Shown here in pieces: positions 38,471 to 48,552 of a DNA stretch of 64,000 nucleotides. A program made the position numbers and the translations under genes. This stretch comes from Bacillus pseudomycoides. Lineage in GTDB: Bacteria; Bacillota; Bacilli; Bacillales; Bacillaceae_G. The notes beneath the pieces were generated by a model that was not told the origin of the DNA, did not search any database, and saw nothing but the letters and a program-made list of their open reading frames with translations. Location of the stretch: contig NZ_NUQE01000022.1 of assembly GCF_002582035.1 (NCBI RefSeq), positions 40,343 to 104,342 on the forward strand, read 5' to 3'. Within the stretch, counting starts at the first letter, position 1, and each line of letters begins with the position of its first letter.

Positions 38471-38656
38471 ATGTTACAACATAAGTTTATACGAAATTAT
38501 TATATTTACATTAGGCTGATTTATGAGAAATCACAACATCAAATTACGTATATGTAGTACCCTACCCTTGCCGCTGGATTTTTAAGTGGTGGTATTGTAT
38601 GTAATGAGATGATTGGAAATGTAGCGATTATGAGTGCTTTCTTTGGAATTACTTGT
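38471..38656 (+). pseudogene. Remnant of a small membrane-protein gene split by tandem repeats (5' part)
   Basis: An ATG with GGGGGG upstream opens a frame that meets TAG at 38555. In the same frame it continues as LAAGFLSGGIVCNEMIGN and AIMSAFFGITCL up to the repeat at 38656. Beyond the two repeats (38979 on) the frame continues as LAAVCWSEKLIEKSQ. This reads like a two-helix membrane protein with a nonsense change and an insertion. It could instead be chance open sequence. Confidence 0.45.
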
Positions 38657-38813
38657 TTATCCCGCATTAACGGGCAGTATGATCCCCCACCTCAAGATTC
38701 ATAGAGAGGCAAAGAATTTAGGTGAGGGATAACTGCCCGTAAAAGCTCGATTGGCTCAACTAACCATCAGTGGGAGATGAAAAGACTCTCCACTGATGGA
38801 AGTTTCACTTTAT
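38656..38813 (+). repeat. bcr1-like element, full-size (158 bp), tandem copy 1
   Basis: TTTATCCCGCATTAACGGGC...GAAGTTTCACTTTAT with TTTAT at both edges and both strong inverted repeats intact. Confidence 0.92.
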
Positions 38814-38814
38814 T

Positions 38815-38841
38815 CCTTCGCTGATGGGAATTTCACTTTAT
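38815..38841 (+). repeat. bcr1-like element, terminal fragment between two copies
   Basis: CTTCGCTGATGGGAATTTCACTTTAT resembles the last 26 bases of the element. Only this end remains, sandwiched between two larger copies. Confidence 0.6.
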
Positions 38842-38978
38842 CCCGCTATTTGCGGTCCCACTTCAAGATTCAGAGAAGCGAAGAAAACAGGTGAGGACTA
38901 ACTGCTGGCATGTGCCCAAGTGGTGAGAGCTTTCCAACAGTGGGGGAAAGCACCCCGTGGATGGAAGTTTCAATTTAT
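38837..38978 (+). repeat. bcr1-like element (142 bp), tandem copy 2
   Basis: TTTATCCCGCTATTTGCGG...GGAAGTTTCAATTTAT. It is more diverged than copy 1. Confidence 0.88.
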
Positions 38979-39092
38979 TAGCAGCTGTGTGTTGGTCGGA
39001 AAAATTGATTGAAAAAAGTCAGAAAATAGTCAAACTTCGACACGTTTATTTATCTGATTTTTGTTATAGTAAAAAGAAAAGGGGGAAAAAAC

Positions 39093-39386
39093 ATGTATAC
39101 ATTTAAAATTGTTTCAGATCGTGAGGCTGTTTATCAGTTTGCGAGTTATGTTCAAGTTGTACAAGGGGTAGAAAATGTATATGTGGAGGTAGGCGAACCT
39201 TTGTATGAACACCCGCTTATGAAGTTTTATGTTCATGTCTCCATAAAACAAGAGTATGAACAAGCAAAAGCATTACGTGAAATTGCGCGTTTAGTAGAAT
39301 TAGGACGTTTTACATACGTACATTATCGAGATGAAAAAATTGAAAAAGCATTTGAAGAAGTGAAATATGAGAGCCGTATAGGCTAG
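39093..39386 (+). CDS. Hypothetical protein, 97 aa
   Basis: A soluble alpha/beta-looking protein (MYTFKIVSDREAVYQFASYV...). No family recognised. A GGGGGAAA site precedes the ATG, and the gene is followed by its own terminator. Confidence 0.65.
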   Translation: MYTFKIVSDREAVYQFASYVQVVQGVENVYVEVGEPLYEHPLMKFYVHVSIKQEYEQAKALREIARLVELGRFTYVHYRDEKIEKAFEEVKYESRIG

Positions 39387-39403
39387 ATAGTAAGTAAAAA
39401 AGG

Positions 39404-39430
39404 GGCTAACGTAAGTTAGCTTCTTTTTTG
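39404..39430 (+). terminator. Terminator after the 97-aa gene
   Basis: GCTAAC-GTAA-GTTAGC then TTCTTTTTT. Confidence 0.75.
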
Positions 39431-39515
39431 TTATGAAAATATTTTTATATGCATCAAACAAATAAAGAAGGAATTTTGCTATGATAGGAGAGGGAAAAGA
39501 AAGGGGATTTAGATA

Positions 39516-39965
39516 ATGGGGTATATACAAGAACTAAGGGAATTAGTTGGAACAAAACCACTCATTATAGTAGGCTCAGCAATTATTGTTTTAAATGAAA
39601 AGAATGAAGTATTATTACAACTTCGTTCTGATACCTATGATTGGGGATTGCCAGGAGGAGCAATGGAGTTAGGAGAAACAATTGAAGAAACAGCAGAGAG
39701 AGAATTAAGAGAAGAAACAGGTTTAAAAGCAGATTCCTTACAATTTCTTGGGGTGCTTTCTGGGCAGGAATTATATTATCGTTATCCGCATGGAGACGAA
39801 ATTTATAATGTAATCAATGTATTCCAAGCACATCGCGTATATGGTGAAATAGAATGTGATAAAGAAGGGTTAGAGGTTCAATATTTTCCGATTGATAAGT
39901 TACCGAAATTAAATACAACAACAGAAAAAATTCTTCAAAAATTTTTATTGGCATTAACAGAGTAG
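39516..39965 (+). CDS. Nudix hydrolase
   Basis: A 149-residue protein with a fully canonical Nudix box from GGAMELGETIEETAERELRE to ETGL (about residues 47-70). N-terminal IIVGSAIIVLNEKNEVLLQLR begins the domain. It hydrolyses nucleoside-diphosphate-linked compounds; the substrate cannot be inferred. Confidence 0.9.
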   Translation: MGYIQELRELVGTKPLIIVGSAIIVLNEKNEVLLQLRSDTYDWGLPGGAMELGETIEETAERELREETGLKADSLQFLGVLSGQELYYRYPHGDEIYNVINVFQAHRVYGEIECDKEGLEVQYFPIDKLPKLNTTTEKILQKFLLALTE

Positions 39966-40113
39966 AGAGGAGAGTGAACCTTCTTTCTATTTTTTTATTA
40001 TATCAAATTTTTTGATTTTTTAGTTACCTCGTAATATAATAGATATAGATATACATCTTATGTTATTCCATCCAAAAATCTACTAGGATACATAGGAGAG
40101 GAGCAAGTACACG

Positions 40114-41289
40114 ATGCACAATGTAGTCATCACAGCTGCAGTTCGTTCGCCAATTGGAACATTTGGAGGAGCGTTCAAAAATGTAAAACCGACTGAACTA
40201 ATGGTTCCTGTATTGCAGGAAGCTGTAAAAAGAGGCGGTGTTTTGCCGCACGAAGTAGATGAAGTGATTTTAGGTCACTGTATTCAACGAACGGATGAGG
40301 CAAATACAGCAAGAACAGCAGCTCTTATGGCGGGATTTCCTGATACAGTTACAGGTTACACAATTCAGCGTCAATGTGCTTCAGGTATGCAGGCATTAAT
40401 TTCAGCAGCAATGCAAATTCAATTAGGTGTAAGTGATGTTGTTGTTGCAGGTGGAGTAGAAGCGATGAGCTCTAGTCCATATGTATTAAAAGAGAACCGC
40501 TGGGGACAACGACTACAACATGGAGAAATTCGTGATATGGTGTGGGAAGTGCTAGAAGATCCAACAAATCATATTATGATGGGTGAAACTGCTGAAAATC
40601 TTGCTGAGCAATATGAAATTTCTCGTGAAGAACAGGATGAAGTAGCGGTGTTAAGTCATCAACGTGCCATTCATGCAATCGAAGCGGGCTATTTTGATGA
40701 GCAAATTGTGCCGATTACGATAAAGGAACGCAGAAAAGAGATTGTTGTTTCCAAAGATGAACATCCTCGTACGGATATAACGTTAGAAAAACTTTCGGGT
40801 TTAAAGGCAGCTTTTCGTAAGGATGGCACAGTAACTGCAGGAAGCGCATCGGGTATTAATGACGGAAGTGCAGCGTTAGTATTAATGAGTGAAGAAAAAG
40901 CGAAAGAAAAAGGACTGCAACCGTTAGCTAGAATCGTTGGATACTCTGTAGCAGGTGTAGATCCTAAAATTATGGGAATCGGTCCAGCGCCAGCGATTCG
41001 AAAAGGGCTGGAAAATGTAAATTGGTCAGTAAACGATGCGGATTTATTTGAAATTAATGAAGCATTTGCTGCACAATATTTAGCAGTAGAAAAAGAATTA
41101 GGTTTAAATCGCGAAAAAGTGAATGTAAATGGTAGTGGAATTAGTCTTGGACATCCAATTGGATGTACAGGTGCACGTATTACAGTAAGTTTGATTCATG
41201 AATTAAGAAGACAAGGACTAGAAAAAGGCATTGCTTCTCTCTGTGTCGGCGGAGGCATGGGAGCAGCGTTATTTATAGAAGCATTATAA
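40114..41289 (+). CDS. Acetyl-CoA acetyltransferase (thiolase)
   Basis: A 391-residue thiolase: nucleophile Cys88 in QRQCASGMQA, His in GHPIGCTGAR near residue 346, and the second Cys in SLCVGGGMGAAL near 377. It condenses or cleaves acetoacetyl-CoA. Together with the dehydrogenase at 35806 it could support ketone-body or polyhydroxybutyrate-related metabolism, although the genes are 4 kb apart. Confidence 0.93.
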   Translation: MHNVVITAAVRSPIGTFGGAFKNVKPTELMVPVLQEAVKRGGVLPHEVDEVILGHCIQRTDEANTARTAALMAGFPDTVTGYTIQRQCASGMQALISAAMQIQLGVSDVVVAGGVEAMSSSPYVLKENRWGQRLQHGEIRDMVWEVLEDPTNHIMMGETAENLAEQYEISREEQDEVAVLSHQRAIHAIEAGYFDEQIVPITIKERRKEIVVSKDEHPRTDITLEKLSGLKAAFRKDGTVTAGSASGINDGSAALVLMSEEKAKEKGLQPLARIVGYSVAGVDPKIMGIGPAPAIRKGLENVNWSVNDADLFEINEAFAAQYLAVEKELGLNREKVNVNGSGISLGHPIGCTGARITVSLIHELRRQGLEKGIASLCVGGGMGAALFIEAL

Positions 41290-41294
41290 GAGAC

Positions 41295-41328
41295 AAAAAC
41301 CAGCTAATGTGTTCATTAGCTGGTTTTA
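41295..41328 (+). terminator. Terminator of the thiolase gene
   Basis: AAACCAGCTAATG-TGTT-CATTAGCTGGTTTT. Confidence 0.85.
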
Positions 41329-41421
41329 TCTCTGTTTGAAATAGTCTCCCTCGATCTTCAAAAAGAGTTCCACCGTTTGATAATACTTCGTTTCTTCTAA
41401 AGTAACTTCTTGTATTTTTTC
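41326..41421 (-). pseudogene. Possible minus-strand gene remnant (3' end)
   Basis: In reverse, an open stretch of 31 codons reads KIQEVTLEETKYYQTVELFL then KIEGDYFKQR-stop, with protein-like composition. It ends in the shared terminator and has no start codon. The rest of the 41329-41750 gap holds a bcr1-like copy and otherwise nothing recognisable. Confidence 0.3.
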
Positions 41422-41535
41422 CTAATGTAAGCAATACGTAGTTATATCTGGGTAGGACATTAAATATAGGGTCTTTTTAGTTCTGTATTGCATTGTTCTA
41501 AGTTGAAGTGTAATAATAAAGAGCTATATCATTTG

Positions 41536-41670
41536 TTTATCCCGCTATTCGCGGACAGTAAGGCCCCCACCTCAAGATTCAGAGAAAAGCGAAGAAGATA
41601 GGTTTGGGATAACTGCCCATAAAAGTCCGATTGCTTCAACTAGCTCTTAATGAAAGAAGTTTTACATTAT
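41536..41670 (+). repeat. bcr1-like element (135 bp)
   Basis: TTTATCCCGCTATTCGCGGACAG...GTTTTACATTAT. The right half has decayed (lost stem), and the right flank is ATTAT instead of TTTAT. Confidence 0.8.
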
Positions 41671-41750
41671 ATTTAGAAAGAAAATAATTATTATAATTAT
41701 ATTTAATATTTTATGGTTGTTTCATAGCATGTAATGATAGGAGTAAGACA

Positions 41751-42494
41751 ATGAAAATATGGAACGTATTTTGCATTTTGTGTAGTTTTGTTATTGTTTT
41801 AAGTGGTTGTGCTCAGCAAGAAAAAGTGAAGCAGCCGAAGAAACAGGCCATTCCAGAAACGAATGAATACGGCGGCATACAATTAACAAAAGTAGGGCAA
41901 GAGATCAAAGAAAAAAATTGGGGTACTCTAAAATTAGAACAAATCAAACATGTAAATGAAACATTTACAGTTGGAACGATGAAAATCTATGTAGAAAATG
42001 TGAGAGTTATTACACTATCGAATATGGAAGAGGAAACAAAAGAGTCGTTGAAAATGTATACAAAACTAAGCCCAGAAGAAGTACAACGTCTTTTAGGTAA
42101 GACAATGGACCAAGCAGAAGCAGAATGGTATGCCTCATTAAGCGGACAAGATATTGGTGATACTGCTAAATATGTTGAAATTACATATAAGGTTGAAAAT
42201 ACAGGTGACAAAGAGATGCAGTTCTTTTCTATGAATGATGTAACTGTAAATGAAACGCAACAATTTCATGTGCCAAAGCAAAACTTCTTATATGCAGAAG
42301 ATACGCTTGTTGGTACAAAAAGTGTATCGAGAGAGAATTATAGTCCTGGAGAAATAAGAGAAGGATTAATTGGACTTTTACTAAGTGATAATCATGAAAA
42401 AGTAAAAACGGTTTCTTTTACAACAGATGTACTTACAACAGGCGATACACATGAGAAAATAGCAGAACCACAAACATTTACCATTTCACTATAA
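41751..42494 (+). CDS. Lipoprotein, unknown function
   Basis: A 247-residue protein with a lipoprotein signal (hydrophobic 4-18, lipobox LSGC, Cys20). A mature beta-rich domain follows, with KYVEITYKVENTGDKEMQFF near 143-162, similar in style to DUF4352/DUF5068 immunoglobulin-like extracellular domains. Located on the outer face of the membrane. A terminator follows. Confidence 0.75.
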   Translation: MKIWNVFCILCSFVIVLSGCAQQEKVKQPKKQAIPETNEYGGIQLTKVGQEIKEKNWGTLKLEQIKHVNETFTVGTMKIYVENVRVITLSNMEEETKESLKMYTKLSPEEVQRLLGKTMDQAEAEWYASLSGQDIGDTAKYVEITYKVENTGDKEMQFFSMNDVTVNETQQFHVPKQNFLYAEDTLVGTKSVSRENYSPGEIREGLIGLLLSDNHEKVKTVSFTTDVLTTGDTHEKIAEPQTFTISL

Positions 42495-42512
42495 CAGTGA
42501 AATGGTTTTTTC
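42481..42512 (+). terminator. Terminator of the lipoprotein gene
   Basis: CCATTTCACT-ATAAC-AGTGAAATGG then six T. The left arm overlaps the last codons. Confidence 0.85.
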
Positions 42513-42589
42513 TTAATTGTTAGTAGGACAGGAAATATGTCGTTTTGTAGAGAATTTATATACATATAGCGTTTAGGAGGGAAATGAAA

Positions 42590-42778
42590 ATGCAGAAGGG
42601 ATGCTACGTATGTGGTAATAAAGAAATAGAAACAGGCACTATGTTACCGTATATAGAAAGTAATGTTGGAAATTCTATTGTTTCGCTTGTAGAAATGACA
42701 ACAGAAGTGGAAGTATGTAAAAATTGCGGTGCTGTTATAACGATGAAACGAGAATATAATCAAAACAGAGAGAAGTAA
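42590..42778 (+). CDS. Small zinc-ribbon protein
   Basis: About 62 residues with two CxxC pairs (CYVCGN near the start and CKNCGA near 47), typical of a zinc ribbon. The second ATG (42590) lies at better spacing from AGGAGG than the one six bases upstream. Function unknown. Confidence 0.65.
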   Translation: MQKGCYVCGNKEIETGTMLPYIESNVGNSIVSLVEMTTEVEVCKNCGAVITMKREYNQNREK

Positions 42779-42783
42779 ATATC

Positions 42784-43294
42784 ATGTATATTGTCAAAGC
42801 TAATCTACAAGATGCAAAAGAACTTGCACGTGTTCATGTTGATAGTTGGAGAGAAACATATGAAGGTATTATGCCAAAAGAAGTGTTAGATAAAAAATCA
42901 TATGAGAAACGAGAAGCATTGTGGAAACAAATATTGCAGAAGCAGCAGTCGTATGTTTTATGTTGCCAAAACAATTGATGGGAAAATAATTGGTTTTGCA
43001 GATGGTGGGAGAGAGCGAACTGGTATTTATGAGTATGACGGAGAGTTATATGCGATATATATTTTACGAGCATATCAGCGTAACAAACTTGGAAAAAGAT
43101 TGATAAAAGCGGTGGCGGCAGATTTATATAAGAACGGATATCGTTCTATGCTTGTTTGGGTAGTAGCCAACAATCCGTCTAAATATTTTTATGAAGCGTT
43201 ACAAGCTTCTTTTTTAGATAAGAAAGATATTGAAGAATTATACATAAAAGAAATCGCATACGGTTGCAAAGATATACAAACTCTTTTCATATAA
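42784..43294 (+). pseudogene. GNAT acetyltransferase with a +1 frameshift
   Basis: The first frame gives the N-terminus MYIVKANLQDAKELARVHVD then SWRETYEGIMPKEVL. It runs out in Cys-Gln-Asn-Asn-stop at 42978. A second frame continues as YVAKTIDGKIIGFADGG, YILRAYQRNKLGKRLIKA (acetyl-CoA loop QRNKLG) and VWVVANNPSKYFYE. Deleting one T from the TTTT at 42956-42959 joins the two as SYVYVAKTIDG. It is either a genuine one-base insertion or a sequence error. The acetyl-CoA site is otherwise intact. Confidence 0.8.
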
Positions 43295-43374
43295 TACAAT
43301 TCCCGGCAACGGCCTGCTCGTTTTATTACTTCGTGAATATAATGAAGTGAATAGAGTGAAAGGAGAGACAATCC

Positions 43375-43752
43375 GTGAGACTGTTCACGGTTTTGGCCGG
43401 GGTTATTATAGCTGTTTTCTTCCAAATGGGGTTATTATATATGTTACAACGAATTGAGCACCTATCGCTTACTCATCTTCTATATGAAGTTGTATATGTA
43501 GGAGTACTATTTGGATTTGGAATGGGTATCGCACATTATTTCTATAAACATAAGATTTATATACTCATCATCGTATTCGTCTTTTTATACGGATGGGAAT
43601 ATTATCGTTATAATGATAGTGTTCAAAGCATTTTACAACTGCATATTGTATCGATTCAACAGGCGTCACTATCATTATTGTGTATTATGTTTGGAACCAT
43701 TGTTTATAGAATGTTGTTTTATAAAGAAAATACAGATAAAAAGGTCAAATGA
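43375..43752 (+). CDS. Polytopic membrane protein, 125 aa
   Basis: Four predicted helices over residues 3-110, a GTG start with GGAGAG upstream, and a Lys-rich C-terminus. No family recognised. Confidence 0.65.
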   Translation: MRLFTVLAGVIIAVFFQMGLLYMLQRIEHLSLTHLLYEVVYVGVLFGFGMGIAHYFYKHKIYILIIVFVFLYGWEYYRYNDSVQSILQLHIVSIQQASLSLLCIMFGTIVYRMLFYKENTDKKVK

Positions 43753-43775
43753 AGTATATCATTTGACCTTTTTTA
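43740..43775. terminator. Bidirectional terminator
   Basis: AAAGGTCAAATGA / TCATTTGACCTTTTTT between convergent genes. Confidence 0.85.
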
Positions 43776-44207
43776 GGGTTGTTGTTTTTCTTTTGTAAAG
43801 TAAGTGTTTACATTCTGTAATTGAAGTTGTTTAGGGATACGAAATTCTTGTTTTTGTTCTTCAAATTGTTTTTTTGTATAAGGGCCAAATCGGCGGTTAT
43901 TTTTTAAATCGATAATCCAATAATTTTCTGTCGCTCGATTAGTAACAGAAGCATCAGGGTTATTAGGGTCATCTGTTTTCTCTATTTGTTTTGCTAAGAT
44001 ATAAGTGTCGTTCCAAGCGATTTCTACAATTTCTGGTGGAATATATTGAGAGGCGTACAAGGCGTCTGCTTTAGGGAAAAGTTCTAGTGCATTACCTGAA
44101 ACTTTAGTGAGCTCATATTCATCCCCAACGCTGTAATGAGATGGATTAAAATCTGTTGTACAGCTAGTTAAAAATATGAGAGAGCACACGATGATGAATC
44201 GTTTCAA
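43773..44207 (-). CDS. Lipoprotein, unknown function
   Basis: A 144-residue protein with a short signal and lipobox LTSC (Cys16). The mature part contains ENYWIIDLKNNRRFGPYTKKQ near 95-115, similar in style to small DUF3997-type Bacillus lipoproteins; family not certain. GGAGGAGC precedes the ATG. Confidence 0.7.
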   Translation of the reverse strand: MKRFIIVCSLIFLTSCTTDFNPSHYSVGDEYELTKVSGNALELFPKADALYASQYIPPEIVEIAWNDTYILAKQIEKTDDPNNPDASVTNRATENYWIIDLKNNRRFGPYTKKQFEEQKQEFRIPKQLQLQNVNTYFTKEKQQP

Positions 44208-44353
44208 TATGAGCTCCTCCTTTGGACATGTGATTGTTACATATTTTACAGGAAAAGAAAATAAAACACCAATTTATGAGTTGTTTACAACTGTTTTTAG
44301 ACATGATACGATGAAACGGTTAATAAAGGATAGAAAAAAGGAGTCGACACAAC

Positions 44354-44809
44354 ATGAAGCTGAAAATACATCAACCAGTGATTGTTATAAACCGTATAGC
44401 TGCTGCAATGATTGATATGTTTTTCATTTCTGTTTCGTATGGTGCCATTGTCGCAATTACAACAGGAAACTATAAAGCAATTTTGAATCGTTTTAATGTG
44501 AGTTCAGGAGACATCCGTTATGACCTTGGGCTTTCATTTTTATTAATGGCACTTTATTTTATTATTCTACCATTTATTTGGAATGGAAATACACTAGGGA
44601 AAAAAGTTACACGTACAAAACTTGTATCGCTTACAAGTGAAAAGTTAACGTTAGGAACATTAACAATGAGATTTATTGTATTGTTAGTACCGAATATTTT
44701 ATTTCTCGGAATTCCGGTGATATGTAATATATACATGATGTTGATGAGAAGTGATAATCGTGGTTTTCATGATCTTATAGTAAAAACGAAAGTTATCAGT
44801 GCTGTGTAG
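44354..44809 (+). CDS. RDD-family membrane protein
   Basis: A 151-residue protein with three helices and RDD landmarks: an N-terminal NRIAAAMIDMFF (Arg...Asp), FIWNGNTLGKKVTRTKLV near 77-94 (NGxTxGKxxxx) and a late DNRGFHDLIVKTKV. RDD proteins are small membrane proteins, some implicated in Na+/H+ exchange or transport. Confidence 0.85.
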   Translation: MKLKIHQPVIVINRIAAAMIDMFFISVSYGAIVAITTGNYKAILNRFNVSSGDIRYDLGLSFLLMALYFIILPFIWNGNTLGKKVTRTKLVSLTSEKLTLGTLTMRFIVLLVPNILFLGIPVICNIYMMLMRSDNRGFHDLIVKTKVISAV

Positions 44810-44811
44810 AG

Positions 44812-44838
44812 AAAGGGAAGTGGTTACTTCTCTTTTTT
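44812..44838 (+). terminator. Weak terminator after the RDD gene
   Basis: GGGAAGT-GGTT-ACTTCTC then six T. G-U pairs are needed. Confidence 0.55.
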
Positions 44839-45087
44839 ATTTGAAAAAAATTAATTTGTATAATTTGGTGCAGGGGGAATGTTTCGATATTACATAAATT
44901 CTAGTAATATTTCATGTGGAAGAACTAGTTATACTAACATTAAAGATTTTTCCAGTACAATGGAGGATGCCATGGAGTCTAGTTAAATAGGAAATTACTG
45001 AATAAAAATTAACAAAAGTTATAAAAATATTTCTATTCAATCTAAATTTTTACAAAATTCGATATATTTAATTGGTATAATAGAATT

Positions 45088-45160
45088 CATATAGGACAGG
45101 CATCTCCTATATAGTACCCTCCATATTGATGGCGCGTCATGGAAAGGCGCGCTTTTTTTA
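45088..45160 (+). ncRNA. Candidate small RNA
   Basis: An extended -10 promoter (TTGGTATAAT, 45072-45081) is followed by ~70 bases without an open frame. They contain a hairpin ATATAGGA...TCCTATAT (about 45090-45113) and a terminator stem GCGCG...CGCGC with a T7 run (45131-45159). It could be an independent small RNA or an attenuated leader of the disrupted small gene at 45239. Confidence 0.5.
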
Positions 45161-45238
45161 CAAAAAATGGACTGAAAATTCAGTAAAAATTTATTTATAA
45201 TAAAGAGTTCATGTTTCTTCATATTGTGAGGGAGCGAA

Positions 45239-45559
45239 ATGACAGGAGAAAATTTATCCCGCTATTCGCGGGCAGTAAAACCCCCACCTCAAGATTGAGT
45301 AAGAAGCAAGGAAGATAGGTGGGGGATAACTGCCCACAAAAGTCCAATTGGGCGGGCTTTCCATCAGTGGGAGATGAAAAAACTCTCCACTGATGGAAGT
45401 TTCACTTTATTATTTTTGGGGATTCTTATTTTTATTGGTCGAGTTTTTGATCAGTGTAATAGTAAGAAAAAAGAGAAAATTCGAAAGTGGACGATTATAT
45501 TATACATACTTATCTTTTCCTGCTTGCGGATGCTTCGAAAAAAGGAGTATACTGTATGA
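45239..45559 (+). pseudogene. Small membrane-protein gene interrupted by a bcr1-like element
   Basis: The ATG at 45239 (GGGAGCG upstream) reads MTGENL, then enters the repeat at 45253 and stops. After the repeat the frame continues as LLFLGILIFIGRVFDQCNSK and a second hydrophobic helix to TGA at 45559. Removing the element with one TTTAT gives one continuous 55-residue frame with two helices. The net insertion is 153 bases (51 codons). A start inside the repeat (45374) could still express the distal part. Confidence 0.65.
45253..45410 (+). repeat. bcr1-like element, full-size (158 bp)
   Basis: TTTATCCCGCTATTCGCGGGCAG...GAAGTTTCACTTTAT, one of the best-preserved copies. It inserts in a small gene with an exact TTTAT duplication. 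Confidence 0.93.
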
Positions 45560-45589
45560 CGGTAAGACTAACCAGAAGGGGTAATGACG

Positions 45590-46066
45590 ATGAAGCTAGC
45601 AGGAAAGGTTGTCGTTGTAACCGGTGGAGGCATCGGCATTGGCCGTAACACGGCTCTTTTGTTGGCAGGGCAAGGTGCAAAGGTAATTGTGACAGATATT
45701 GATGAGGAAAACGGACAAGCAACAGTGGAGGAAATTGTAGGTTTAGGTGGAGAGGCATTTTTTATTACTCACGATATGAGTAAGCAAAGTGATTGGCAGC
45801 ATGTTTTAGAAGTTGCAATTAAAACCTATAACAGAATTGATATGTTGTTTAATAATGCGGGATTATATAAAATAGATCCAATTTTTTCTTATGAAAAAGA
45901 GAACGATTCCAATGCGCTTTGTATAAATGACGTCTGGATAGAAATAAAACAGTTGAGGTCATCTTTTATGGAACAGCAAGAAGAAGTGAGAGTGAGTGAT
46001 CTACCTATTTTTGGTGTTATCAGTACAAAAGAACAGTCACTTCATACAATAGAAGCTTTAGTATAA
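45590..46066 (+). pseudogene. Short-chain dehydrogenase, truncated and degenerate
   Basis: The first ~100 residues form a good SDR Rossmann half: VVVTGGGIGIGRNTALLL, DIDEENGQ and FNNAG near 93-97. After the NNAG motif the sequence loses similarity and stops at residue 158; SDR proteins are ~250 residues. The catalytic Ser and the YxxxK motif are missing. The start at 45590 lies 9 bases after AGAAGGGG. It is transcribed towards a terminator. Probably inactive. Confidence 0.75.
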
Positions 46067-46072
46067 TAAGTC

Positions 46073-46110
46073 GAAAACCGCCCTCCATTTATACGTGGAC
46101 GGTTTTTTTT
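46073..46110 (+). terminator. Terminator after the truncated SDR
   Basis: ACCG...TCCA / TGGA...CGGT, an imperfect stem followed by eight T. Confidence 0.65.
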
Positions 46111-46113
46111 TAT

Positions 46114-48038
<1,925 letters not shown>

Positions 48039-48044
48039 TTATAT

Positions 48045-48058
48045 TGCAATCGATTTCA
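48045..48058. promoter_or_regulatory. LacI/CcpA-type operator upstream of neopullulanase
   Basis: TGCAATCGATTTCA matches the cre consensus TGNAANCGNTNNCA, about 42 bases before the neopullulanase start. It could bind CcpA or the LacI-family regulator encoded at 48553. Confidence 0.65.
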
Positions 48059-48062
48059 GATG

Positions 48063-48110
48063 AATTGTATGAAGCTACTACAGTTGACGGTGTGACAGCT
48101 TCATACAATT
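48063..48110. repeat. 14-bp inverted repeat with 20-base loop
   Basis: AATTGTATGAAGCT / AGCTTCATACAATT, perfect arms, between the cre site and the remnant at 48155. It may be an old terminator left by gene loss, or a regulator site. Confidence 0.6.
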
Positions 48111-48154
48111 TCAATTACGCAATATACATTCAACTTAAATAATTTCAGTATTAT

Positions 48155-48264
48155 TTATCTGTTTAATGGTGGTGGTCCAGCATGAATTGCGATACCAATT
48201 TCAACTTTATTTTTATCTTTATCTTTGCAAAAATACTTTATTTCTGGTTTAACAGTTGGGGGAA
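48155..48264 (-). pseudogene. Possible minus-strand gene remnant (C-terminal end)
   Basis: In reverse, 35 codons read PTVKPEIKYFCKDKDKNKVE then IGIAIHAGPPPLNR-stop, protein-like but with no start. It lies in the gap between the neopullulanase and LacI genes. The rest of that gap (48265-48440) shows nothing recognisable apart from the mini repeat at 48443. Confidence 0.3.
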
Positions 48265-48442
48265 GAGGACATTATGTCCCATGTATCTTTTTTATAGGAA
48301 TATCGGTTTAGATAACATAAGAACAGGGTAAATTTTTAAAAAATAGTATATAGTATAGGAAAATAAGGTTCTATCCCTTACAATACATGAAGAGGGAGAA
48401 TATAGATATAGATTTACATTAATAGAACTTTTTATGAATGGA

Positions 48443-48497
48443 ATAAAGTGAAACTTCCATCAGTGGGGAGCTTACTGTCTGTCAATAGCGGGATAAA
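48443..48497 (-). repeat. bcr1-like element, mini form (55 bp)
   Basis: Reverse orientation, ATAAAGTGAAACTTCC...AATAGCGGGATAAA, lying 55 bases upstream of the LacI gene start, probably within its leader. Confidence 0.8.
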
Positions 48498-48552
48498 AAT
48501 AGAGGTAACTTGTATAAATTATGTAGATAAAAAAGAGAGGAGGAACAAATTT

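Noticed and set aside
38656-38978. Array-like repeats considered as CRISPR
   Set aside because: Units are 142-158 bp, directly abutting, with no 25-40 bp spacers and no cas genes.
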